DNA from: Branchiostoma floridae
Lineage: Eukaryota; Chordata; Leptocardii; Amphioxiformes; Branchiostomatidae
Length of the DNA stretch: 64,000 nt
Reading direction: 5' to 3'
Assembly (NCBI RefSeq): GCF_000003815.2
Contig: NC_049984.1
Span: 4,626,959-4,690,958 of the forward strand
Below are positions 48,763 through 61,200 of the stretch, piece after piece. Both the position numbers and the translations under genes were made by a program. The notes below the pieces were generated by a model. The model searched no databases. It saw only the letters and a program-made list of their open reading frames with translations, and had not been told where the DNA came from. The stretch's first letter is position 1; each line of letters begins with the position of its first letter.

Positions 48763-49480
48763 TGAAAGTTTGCGAGGTTTGTGTCTTTTTTGTCGAAAAT
48801 TCATTCATTTTGGACACTTCTGAGAGTAGATTGTTTCGTAAACAAAGCTACCGTATACAAACGCGTCTACCCATATGTTATCATTGAGTCGGAGTGTGCA
48901 GAAGTGACCATTGACAGCTATAAAAGTCGCCGGCCATGCTGCCATGCCACAAGCTCGGTGGCGGTTGATCAGAAAGGAAATTTTACCTGTAAGCAGAAAA
49001 GATATTACTAGTATATGAAGGTAACGTTGCAGGTACGGAGAGTATCAAGAAGCCCTGGCCTGTGCCTGTACCTGCGCCTGTACAGAAACAAGTACATTTG
49101 TTGTATAGCCAAGTACATGTTTTTTGAGAGTTGAAGTCAACTTTTGGTTATGTAAACGTGATATAGAGTAGAGCAGAGGAGAGTAGAGACTGTAGAGTAG
49201 ACTGTAGAGTTCTTCGGTTAGATTTGTCAACTTTGTCATCATTTATGGGGTTTCCATAATATTTGCAACCCCAGAGCAAGAGCATTTACGTGTTTTCTTC
49301 ATGGTCAAGTGCAAAACTGTGCAAATCGTGTCAAATTTGAGAGGGGATTACGTATCTTTAGTTTGATGGAAAACAATGCAGGCAGCAAATCTTAAATAAG
49401 ATTAAGGTGGCTGCCTTAAATGAGATAAGAGAAACAAAGTTAAGTCCACCAATTTTGTATTAGTTTCTTCAGGTCTAGGT

Positions 49481-49577
49481 AATGCTAGTTCACCTTCATC
49501 CATCGATATCTTTTTAAATGCCCTGTCTTAAAAAGCAACGGATATAGGTTGCCCCGCGAATAAAGCGAACTAGCATT
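49481..49577. mobile_element. 97-bp MITE of the GTTCACC family
   Basis: Ends aatgctagttcacctt and the inverse aaagcgaactagcatt. The internal gcaacggatataggtt is the family hallmark. It lies in the predicted first CNOT10 intron. Confidence 0.65.
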
Positions 49578-49843
49578 GTTCTGGGTATCCTAAGACTGGC
49601 AAAAAATGTGATTAAGGCCTTCTTAAGAATGTCTTGAACACCTGGATATCTGAAGTGTGCACACCTCATGGATAATTGAAGCTCCAATAGTGGATCAATT
49701 CATTCATATTTACATGTATTATCTTAGGATACTCAGCAGAATTATGACAGCTACTTTAAATATGTAATGTTACTGGTACACAGTCCATATGCAACCATTA
49801 AAGATGAGTTGTCGTTGATCACAGGATTCAAGAAATGTGAGAC

Positions 49844-52800
49844 ATGGCAGAGTCTTCAGACAAGCCGGAAGAGGCGGCCGAAGCCACGGAGACGGTTCCG
49901 AGTGTAGCGGTCATCACGGACGAAGAAAGAGAGCTTGCTGGGAAGGCGTTGCTACAGTTTGAATCTGGGAAGTACGACGCGGCATTGAACACTATCAGCA
50001 GACTAGAGGAGACACGACAAAATGATCACAAGGTTGGTTTGTATTGTATTATTATGTAACTGGTAAACCACCTAAATGTTTGGTCCACTCACACTCACTG
50101 GGGTAGACCCCTACTCTTTACTGGTAAGTGTGGTGATTTTTTAAAAGTTGGCTTTCCTACAACACAGACCCCCAGTTTTATATCCTATCAGGGAGTTTGT
50201 CCCTAATGGAACTCGGAAGCTTAGAAGTCATTTTTACAGAATGAATATTGTAAATGTTTAATGTAATGTAAATGCTAAGTGCCTTTCCCAAAGGCATAGA
50301 TTCAACAACCTTATGATAGTTATATAAAGGCCCTGATGACACTATTGTAGAAGAATTATTTTTATTAAACAAAAACTTTTCAAAGACTTAACATGTAAAA
50401 TTTCAGCCTCTTACAGTACCGGTAACAGAAACATAGGAAGTAATGGGTCAACAGAAACACTTTCATACATATAGGGAAAGTCTTGATTGACCTTCCCTTA
50501 TATTGTCCATCAGGTCTTACATAATAGAGCAGTGGTGGAGTTCCACAAGTCCAACTGTACCAAAACTGACGAGTTCAGACAGAGGTTGCAGACGGTATGC
50601 TCACAGGTGAGAATACTTTTCACTTCAAATATTCTTATCGTCATCGGAGGAATCCCTCCCTTGGTTGGCTGACTTCACTCTGTGGGAGACACTCTTATCG
50701 ATTTGACCTCTTCTGAATTGTTTTTTAATATTAGACATGCCAAATTCATTGTCATGGTGATGGAAATTCTGTAATTTTTTAAAAATTGTTTTAGTCCTTT
50801 TTTGGTAACAAGGTATAAAAGTAAGTGTAATGGTCCCAGGATCATTCCTTTTGGAAACCCCTGGTACTGTGTCTAGAACTGAGGCTTAGATATGCATTAA
50901 TGGTACTTCCATTTGCTCCATGTTTGTATGAATGCTTTCATCAGGGTAGAGTCGATTTCACATTACCAAGAGGGTCTTTCTTGCCTTTTGTTCCAACATT
51001 TTGAAAATCTTTATAACGTTCTAAATGTGATAAGTAACTGTTTAGAACTATCTATAATATCTGTGTGATGTTCTTAATATTTTCTATAGTGTTCATACAT
51101 GTTAGAAACATTTCTAACATCAAATCCATTATTTCTGTTAGTTTCTAAACTGTTCCAACATAGATTTATCATTTGTGATCAAATGTGATCATATGTTCGA
51201 ACAGTGAAACAAAATGATGAAACTGGGTCAGTGGGCTGGGAAGAGGGCAATTCACACATCCCTGCCAAGTACAGGAAATTGTGTCTGTCTGACAGCTTTT
51301 CACAAAAGAGCCACTAGTGTCTACTAAAAATACAAGACCCAAACAAAAGGCCCTTATTGGGGTAATAAAAGTTTTTATGGAGGAAAAAAATGACGCAAAT
51401 TGTTGGAACATATGATCACATGTTCCAACAATAACAAAAACACATAGATGTTTCTAAATTGTTCTAAATAAAGAGATATTTGTACCATTAATTTCCCAAT
51501 GTTTCCAACATATATAGATATGTTCAAACATGTTCACACTTTCATTTTCATTTGTTTGAACAATTTAGAACTAGTGACTGAAATATTCTTTTGCTTAGAA
51601 TAGTTCAAACTTATTACAAATATTATTTCAAAACCCTCTCGGTGACTCGGAATCGACTCTTTTGCCATATTTGACAGATAATGGGGAAATACCATGACCT
51701 TTTTGACTAGATTATGTTTTTGTTTTAGTTGCCTGTAACTTTTACCTCTTGTTACCCACAGTGCATCTTGCGTCTTATGTACTGATTTACTTTAACAATA
51801 AACCAGCCTATTAAATCCCATAACCTTTGTTTTCCAGCTCAGCATCAAAGTGAATGACCTGGATGGTCTGGAGGATGTGGACAACGGTGTCATTTTTCAT
51901 TCATTCATTCATTGTAGCATTTGTGCTGTGTAAAAAGATATTCACAAACTATTTGAAAGATAAAGAGGAAAACAAATGGCTTTAGTACAAACTTATGTAA
52001 CATTATATTCTTTGTTTTCCAGCTGAGCATCAAAGTGAATGACCTGGATGGTCTGGAGGATGTGGATAACGGTGTGCTGTACTATAACCAAGCCGTGGTG
52101 AGGTTCCACACCAGGCAGTTCCAGGAGGCCGCTAATATCCTGGAGAAACTCTTCCAGTTCATCGAACCTCTAGGTAAACTTTCTCCCCTATATGATGTGA
52201 TTTTTCATAAATGAATTGATACTGTAAATGTAGAAATTTTCGCGGTGGTTTTATGTGTTTTTTGCAGTTTTAGCGTTGCCAATTCACTGCAAACTTAAAA
52301 CCAGTGCGAACAATTTTCCATGGCATTCACTGCAAACTTAAAACCAGTGCGAACAATTTTCCATGGCAGTAAGAAACTACAATGCATGGTGCTACTGTGA
52401 AATTAAAACCACCGCAAACAGTCCTTTTCCCGCTACCGCGAAATTAAATCCCGCAAACTTAAATGTATTTACAGTAATGGATTTGATGCTCATGATTATT
52501 ATGATCAGTTATGAAAAGTATAATATCCAAAGAAAGGCAGAGGGCCTGGTGTTTTGCTCGGTCAAATACATGTATGATACGCTTGGGCCAAAGTCCATTG
52601 GATGCTCAAGTTCTGATGAAAAGTATGTTGCAGCCACAGACTGACACATAATTCTTACTAATATTAATTAAAATCAACTGTTGGCTTATTAATAATTTAC
52701 ATTCACAGTGTTTATTGGGTGTAATTTTTACTGTATTGTATTCTATTTCAGAAGAGACTCTTGCCAGGAAAATCTATATGGTGTTGATCGACCTGTATCT

Positions 52801-55163
52801 GCTCACATACCAGGTAGGATTTTTGGCAACACTTCAGGGGCAGGGACATTTTGTTTAACTGAAATAGGATTCATGACCCTCATTGTGATTGCTACTAAGT
52901 TTAGTTGATGCATTTTCTACTCCAGATGGCGCATAGGGCAGTGCCTATCTCTTTAAAGTTTTTCAACAGCCCTACGGTTGCACCACACAATCACTGCAGA
53001 AGGCACTGGTAGTGGTGTGTGTACAACTACCATATGTGCTCCTTTACAATTGCTGAATGGAAAGCAGAGAAAGCGAATAAGTCTTTGATATGACTTGGCT
53101 GGGGATCAAACTAATGACTAATACGTAGAATGCAAAGGCAAACACTCTACTCATTTGGCCATTGCATCAAGTAATTTTTTCCTGAATTTTCAGGCTGAGA
53201 AAGCGCTACACATGGTCAGTTACTTTGACAAGATGCTCTTCGACCCCCCGAGTGCTGGGAAAAGCAAGGAGGGAGCCCAGGACAAGGACAAAGACAAGGA
53301 GAAAGACAAGACGCCAGAGGTAAGATGTGTGTTTTGGTTACTTGTGTGGTCCTGTAGCCAAGAGATAGAAAGGCATCAGAAAATGTTCTAAATAGATCTC
53401 CTACAGAAAAATCTATACAAAAAATCTATAAATCAATAAATTTCTAGACCAGTTTTGACTGTACTTGCATAATCACAAGAAGACTGTTCAGATCTATTAT
53501 CAAGAATTTTGAAAATATGATCATCTGATCAAAACAGACTTTACAATGTATATTGCTTAACAAAGCAATCTTGTTGGTATATTCAAAAGAATATCATTAA
53601 GAAATAGTATAAACAATTTTGAAAACAAGTGTTGCTTTTGTATTGTTAAATCAGAGCGGAGCCACGCCCGCTGCTGCCAAGGAGACAGCGATAGAAACCG
53701 TGTCTCCAAACGAAGAGTTCCGACCGCTCCTGCACCAGTACAAAGCTCGCTGCTGTCTGCTCGCCAAGTCCATCAAGGCCTGCAAGAGAGAGATCAAGGC
53801 TGTCATCAACACACAGGGCATGGTGGGAAATCATGATGCTAGTATATGCAGATTTATGCAAATGAACCACATGTTATGATGGGTAATGTTTTGTGAAAAT
53901 GGTATGACTGGTAACCCAAAAATGGCACAAGTTGCTCACCAGTAAAGGTATGTGATGAAAACTACAATCTTAAGAATACTGCACTGCAAAAATGTCTACA
54001 TTTTTACCATATTACCATGATTATTCATCTGTTATGCAAATTTATGCAAATAAACTATATGGGATGGATAATGTTTAGTGAAAATAATAAGAATATTGGT
54101 AGCCCAAAATAAATGGAACAAGTCGCTGATACCAGTGAAGCTATGAGACTACGAAAGCTAAAAACTTCAAAATACTGTACTGCAAAAATGTAAATTTCTT
54201 ACAGTTTTACAATAATGGTGGACATCTGTTGGTCTCAAGTATTACAGAGGTTATATTGTAATTTAAAAAAAAGCATTATTGTATCAAATTTTGCTTCATC
54301 AGTTTTACATTGTAATCCATAGATTGTTCAGCTAGACTTACTGAAGAATTTTTACTGGATATTCCAAAAAGCAGTTACTCAAGCAACTGGATATGATTTT
54401 GGAAACGCTTAGACGTTTAAACTTGCATCCACTAGTTTTCGTCAGCGACAAAACCATATCCAGCTGCTTGAGTAACTGCTTTTTGGCATCTTATTACCTG
54501 GGTGTCTAACCTTCATCGACGTTACTGGATGTTCATTTGTTACTTACGCATTTACAGACGAGCACTACCATCTTCCTGAAAGCGAACTTCGAGTACCTGC
54601 GGCACAACTACCGGAAAGCGGTGAAGCTCCTGAGCAGCATTCCCGATGCTCCACGGATGATGGAGCTGGGAGAGTGGATCCCGGTCATGTTTTACAACAA
54701 CCTGGGTGAGTGTGTGTGTGTGTGTGTGTGCGTCTGTGTGTGTATGTGTGTCTGGCTGTATGTGAAGCTCCTGAGCAGTATTCCCGACGCCCCGCGGATG
54801 ATGGAGCTGGGAGAGTGGATCCCGGTCATGTTCTACAACAACCTGGGTGAGACAGGTTTATCATGGGTGTTTGGAATAGTCTTTTAATATGCTTGAGTAA
54901 AGATAAGTGTAGAGCTCTTTACTTTACCTTCCTGAAGTAGGGAGGGAGTTGAAGTATTGTTTTTGGATTGTGTGCGTGTGTTTGTGTGTGCTGCACGTGT
55001 GTGGATGTGTGTGTGTGTGTGTGTGTGACTATGTGTATGTGTGACTATGTGTGTGTGTGACTGTGTGTGTGTGTGAGACTGTGTTTGTATGTGTCTGTCT
55101 GTGTGTGTGCGTGTTCGTCTGTGTGCATGTGTCTGTAACTGTGTCTGTGTGAGTCACTGACTA

Positions 55164-55205
<42 letters not shown>

Positions 55206-58200
55206 TGTATCTGTGTCTGTGTGAGTGTCAGTGTGTTTCCTAAGGTTCCTCATCTACAAAATACATATGGAATCTATATCTGATGAAATGTAGTTCTTTG
55301 AAACACATTCTGTATTGATACTGATGATAGCCTCAGGACCAATCTAGATTGCAGTTCCTTTGCCAAGCACTAGGGGGTGCACTTTCACTTATCTGCACTT
55401 TCCTTCCCCTTTGCCAGGCTGTATACACTTCTACATGAAGAAGTACAATCTGGGGGCCTTCTATTTCAAAAAGGCCATGCAAGAGAACGACAACAGGGCC
55501 CAACAGCTGCCCAAACGGGAATCAGGTTAGTGCCTGAAAATCCAGGAATCTACATATGTCAATTCATACGTACACATGAACCCACAGTGCCTAAAAATTT
55601 TTAAGTTTACCTTGCTTTCAGAGGTGCTATAATGCCAAGAGCTGAATTTTTTTTTCTTTTTTTTTTGAAAACACACAAAATTGATTTTATAATTGTTATG
55701 ACTCAAGGGGCAAAGAACAGCTGGTTTTGATGACGTAAAAACCTTACCAATACAGAGATGTGGGTTCAGATAAACAGCTGTTGATGCCTTTATCATTGTT
55801 TATGACATGTGCCATGCCAAGGTGTCCTTGGGCTCAAGGTCATTATATCAGAGTCTTAAGGTTCTGGGTATAAATCTTTAGCAGGTCCTTATGTTGTTGC
55901 GGTTAGGAGGTTTGTATAACATTAGGAACTGATGCTTTGCCTGACTCTACTCTGTACGTCAGCATTTAAAATACTGGTTTGACTCTAGCTGTGTCGCTCA
56001 CCCAACATGCATGCTAATGGACAGTGTGGCAGTCCTTAAGACGGGAGGTCAAGCAGTGGTTCACTGTTCATTGTGCTTGTCGAAATGAGCTAGAGGAATG
56101 ATACAATGAAGCTGTAAAAATGTTCATAATGTCTGTCTTCTCTGTCACGACCAGCGGAAGCATAGCTCTTCAGTGAGCTAAACTGGATCGAGATCACTTT
56201 TTTGACCTCCTGTCCACACAGACCAAATTGTATCAGTCCCCTCAGTTTTTGTCCTGGACAGTTTTGACTGTTTTTTCCTTAATATTCTAGGACAAGTATT
56301 ATCAGGGCGCCCGCTGCACACCCTGGCCACCAACAAGCACTACGAGATCAACGTTACTTTTACTTTTCTTGACCACCTGTCCATAATCCACACAGACCAG
56401 ATTGTATCAGTCCCGAAGTAGTCAACTGGACAGTTTTGACTTAACCGGTGTAACACAAGCTCTGCTGTCTGGGGCTGTAACTGGCTTCTCCCGCAGAGTT
56501 AGAGGTGCACCTCTTACTATGAACTGAGGGGGCTGTTACGGAAAGAAGTAACAGTATGCAATGGTAGGCTGGCTGGATGTTAGGCAGGCTGCTATAAGCG
56601 AGAATTAATCGGGCTAGTTTTGACTGTGTTTTCTTGATTCTAGGACTTGTTACACCAATGGTAGGCCGGCCGGATGTTAGGCGGGCTGCCATAAGCGAAA
56701 TTTAATCAGGCTAGTTTTGACTGTTTTTTTCTTGACTCTAGGACAAATATTGTCGGGGCGACCGCTGCACACCCTGGCGACCAACAAGCACTACGAGCTG
56801 CTGTACAACGCAGGGATCCAGCTGCTGCATGCTGGGAGACCCCTGGCAGCGTTCGACTGTCTGATTGAGTCTGTCCAGGTGTACCACTCCAACCCCAGGC
56901 TGTGGTTACGGATCGCTGAATGCTGCATTGCTGCAAACAAAGAGGTGAGGCCATAGCTCCTTTTTGTCAAAGTCAAAAGTCCTTCCCGCACCTGTTGGTT
57001 CATAGGGCGGCACCCATCCCTGTTTCAGTAGCCCTGGGCCACACACAACCTTGTGCAATCACTACAGCAGGGGGCTAGTCCACTGCCATATTCTTTCCGA
57101 ATGCTGAGTGCTAAGCAGAGGAAGCAGCATGTACCACTTCTTAAAAGCCTTTGGTATGACTCAGCCAGGGATAAAACTCCTGACCTACCAAATGCAAGGC
57201 ATATACTAATCAGGTGCAATTCGTTGAACTACTAATTGCAATGGACAGTCAGGATCAGTCTAACTCCTGTGTGTAAAACTGATTTTGGTTGGGGAGGTAA
57301 AAGGCTGTGGAAGGCAATTTGCCAGGTTATTTCATATTTGTGTTAATTAAGATGTTTATCTTCAACCTTTTTTGTTGTTTAGACCCCTGAGAAGGAGAGT
57401 AGGGGCATCCCCAGCAAGAAGCAGATGTGTTTGCCTATACACTGTAGGGCGTGTAGGCTGATGACAATTTTCCAGGCTATTTGTGTTCAGATGTTTACAT
57501 TTACCCTTTTTATTATCTAGACCCCAGAGGAGGAGAGTACCTCTATGACCTTCTAGAGGCTATGAGAGTCACACTCACTGTCTGGTTTTATCATCTCTCA
57601 AGGGCTAGATGTGTTTGTTTATGCCCTGGTGGCTGATTTATGTATAGAACTTACCTTTGCCCTTTTTTATTATCTAGACCCCAGAGGAGGAGAGTAGGGG
57701 CATCCCCAGCAAGAAGCAGATGTCGTCCCAGGGCGTGGTGGGGTCGGGTTTCCACAGGAAGCTGGTCGTCATGTCCCCCAGTCAGAAGGGCAACAAGTTC
57801 ACGTAAGTCAGGGCTCAAAATATAGTACAAAGCTAAACTTTATTCCAACACAATACTACACACGGATCATATTTTCAATGACCACTGTCACCTTCTCCAG
57901 CTCAGGATGAATACTGATGACCAATCACTTCAGAACGTCAGCTCGCAAGTGTCTTGTCTCTCCAATGTAGGATTCTTCACAAGTCCCATTCATAGTAGTT
58001 CCCTTATATGAAATGTGGTATACCACGCCATATTTCTTTTCTCTGAGGTTTTGTCCTTCAGTGGCATGAGAAGCTGTCACAGTGCTCGAAATACTTTTTT
58101 CAGCCAGTTTTTTATTATCACCTCACCTCACCTCACCGGTCCCATAGCCTCACCGGCCGTAGGGGCAGCACATCCATCAACATAAGTTTTCCACCCTTTT

Positions 58201-61200
58201 CTGTCCTCAGCCAAGGTTGCAAGATGGTTGACTGTTTGTCCTGACCAGTCTTTCAAATCACTAGTCCAAGTCCGCCGTGGACGACCCCTAGGTCTTGCAC
58301 CCTCCGCCCTTCCTTGGAGTATGGTGTGGGTCAAAGTACCCTTTGCTCTTGTAGCATGGCCAAACCACTGTAGTTTCTTCTTTTTCACTAGTGACAGGAA
58401 ACTTGGACGCGGGCCTACTAGGGACTTAACACGCTGCATGACTTCTCTGTTAGAAGTGTGAGTTGACCAGTGGACACGAAGTAGTCTTCGGTAGCAGTTC
58501 ATCTCGAATGCATTTATCCGTTTCACAATCTCTGCATTTAGAGTCCAAGACTCAGCGCCATACAGGAAGATTGATTTTTATTATATTGAAACATATTTAG
58601 TATAATTCAATAAACACAGATGTTTGTACAAAATATATATGTAGGAGTCCTTCCCGGTATGAGTGGATCAAACCTTACAGTCTGGTCTCTGGGTTGACAT
58701 CTTGAAAAGGTGATACATGTAGTCACCCGTTATGTCAATCCTTCCACAAATGTGGCTCCCAAACTACAAGTGAAATGGAAAAAGTTTAAAGCTGGAGAAA
58801 GCCCTGATCTAAGTTTTAAAGTATGTGACTCGTTTTTATTTCTGTTTTCCCAGTGGCCCCAGTGGCCAGTCCTCTGCCATCCCGGTCGCTAACCTGGAGT
58901 TTGCCGCCATCTGCCTGAAGAACGCTGCCATGCTGCTGCCGGAGGAGGCGGGCACAAAGGATGCTGGGAGTGCAGGGCATGCTGGGACAGGTGTGCAGCT
59001 GGGCGGCCACAGTCTGGACTCTGGTGACATGTTTGATGGGTGAGGACTGAACGTTGAGAAAAGGATGATTTTGTGGATTAGTAAGGGGCCACACTGATTC
59101 AATAATATGGATGACATCCCAGGGCAGTTTGATTTACCTTATTGTAACTTATTTTCAACATAGCTGCATCACTTTTTCACAAATCTAGCTGGTGTGTTAC
59201 GCCGAACGGCGGTTATACCGGCTATATAGATACAGATACAGATTTAACAACGCCAAAGTATGCCGCGACCAAATCCACTTACTTCCAGGTAGCCTACCAG
59301 AAGTAAGCCAGTCGTAGATTTCCCAATCGACCTTTGAGGTCAGAGTTCTAAGGAGCTTGGCGAGGGCTTTCAACAAACTTCAGTAACGATTCGAGCGAAC
59401 CACCGAACGCGTTCTAGTGCATTCCTTGGTTCATCAGAAAGATGGAAAATAGCGGACAACTCAAGCGGCGGTGGGAAGTCCGCATATTTCAAGATGTCCT
59501 CACGGGACAACTAAGTCATATCCATACGTTGTGAATATTGCTGTGCAATGTAATAAGGTAGACTCATTCATAATGTAGAAAAATGACCAAATAATATTTT
59601 TTACAATACAGTGTATATCCCTTTAAGGAAAGCACAAGATGCCACCATCTTCTGAACTGTTGTTCATGATGATACCTTGTCCCACCCACAGGTCATTGCC
59701 GGGAGACAGTGGGTGTGTAGCAGCTCCCCCTGGCTTCCCTCTCAAGCCACTGCAGGCAGCCAGCCTAAGGTAAGGGTTTTACCAGCCTCATTGAGCTGGT
59801 CATGACTATCCTAATAATATTGTTTTAGACTATTGAAATCAACAACACAGCCAATAGGTAGACTATATTGAAACAGACATGCAGGGTAACATACAGAGTG
59901 TTTATTTTGAATTCCAAGTCAAATTACATAATTCTAGTTGAAATGGCATCACACAACATGTTCAAAGTCCATAGAGTGGCTATAATATGGTCAAAAACTA
60001 AACCATAGATTCATTATATTTATTAAAATGAAGACAACATTAAGGTGATGCCTTCTTGCCTGTTTTAGCTACCAACTAGGTTTCTCTTCAAATGAGGCAA
60101 TAGAATTCTGTGTATATCTAATTTGAAAGTACAGTTTGTACTACTAATGACCACCTCAACATAAGGGCTAACGTAGCCAATTCGGCCATATTTTGTCAGT
60201 CCCTTGGATAAATTTTTCCCATTGACACAACCATTAAGAATCCTGTCTTTGGTGACCAAATTCTATCTGCCCTCCGAGTGATCGAGTGATATTCCTGGGT
60301 AGTTTCGACTGTAAAGGAAATTGTGGATCTTTGATTTGTTTTTGCACAGATTTTTCCTGGTACACTGTGTTATTATGCTATGCATGTGATTTATGACATT
60401 TGCTCTGTTTCAGGTGTTCGGTGTTAGCGTGCAGTGCGTACGTTGCGCTCGGACTGGGAGACAACGTGACGGCTCTCCACCACGCACAGAACCTTCTCAC
60501 ACAACCTTCACTCTCAGGGTCCCTCAAGTAAGTTTAAAAAGAACCAGGAAATATCTGGAAATCATTTTGTAAATATTAACCTTTGTTTAGAGAGCATAAG
60601 TTAGCGCTATCAGAGCCTGTTGCCGCATGCTCAAATATGGCCAAAACAAATTCTGTATATGTTTTTCAAAGTGTGTCTTGTGTAATATAAGATATTTCAA
60701 GAGCGAAAGTCGGTAAAAGTTACCTCACTGTAATTAAGTGTAAATATGTTACTTTGGTTGGATGTGGGACAACTCAATGTTTAAATCATAGTTGTTTGAA
60801 TTTTTATAGGTTTTCTTCTGCTATAAGTGTAGACAAATGCAAAAAACTTTTGAGATTTGCACACCACTACTAATTGTAGTAGTAGTTTCTTTAATATATG
60901 GTTCTTGAAAGCTTTTTGAGAGTAGGTACATTTATAACTGAGTTTTTCCCAAAAAATTGTCAGTGTGTCAACTATACAGAGACAAATCTATACTGCAGTT
61001 CCTCTATGTGTCACTAGGAAGCACACATATTAATCGCTCGAATTACTCCCTTAGATTCCTGGGGCACCTGTACGCAGCTGAAGCACCGATCTCCCTGGAC
61101 CAGGCTACTTGAATTACACTGTAGTTTGCAATAAACAAGGCATTACCATCATATACATTAGCAGCATACATTCTGATGTTCTAATAACATTTCAAAAACA

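Noticed and set aside
57807-58104. Pair of 'cagggctcaaaatat' and 'cagtgctcgaaatac' motifs as a hAT element border
   Set aside because: The motifs are in the same orientation rather than inverted, and the interval reads as a Penelope-like fragment.
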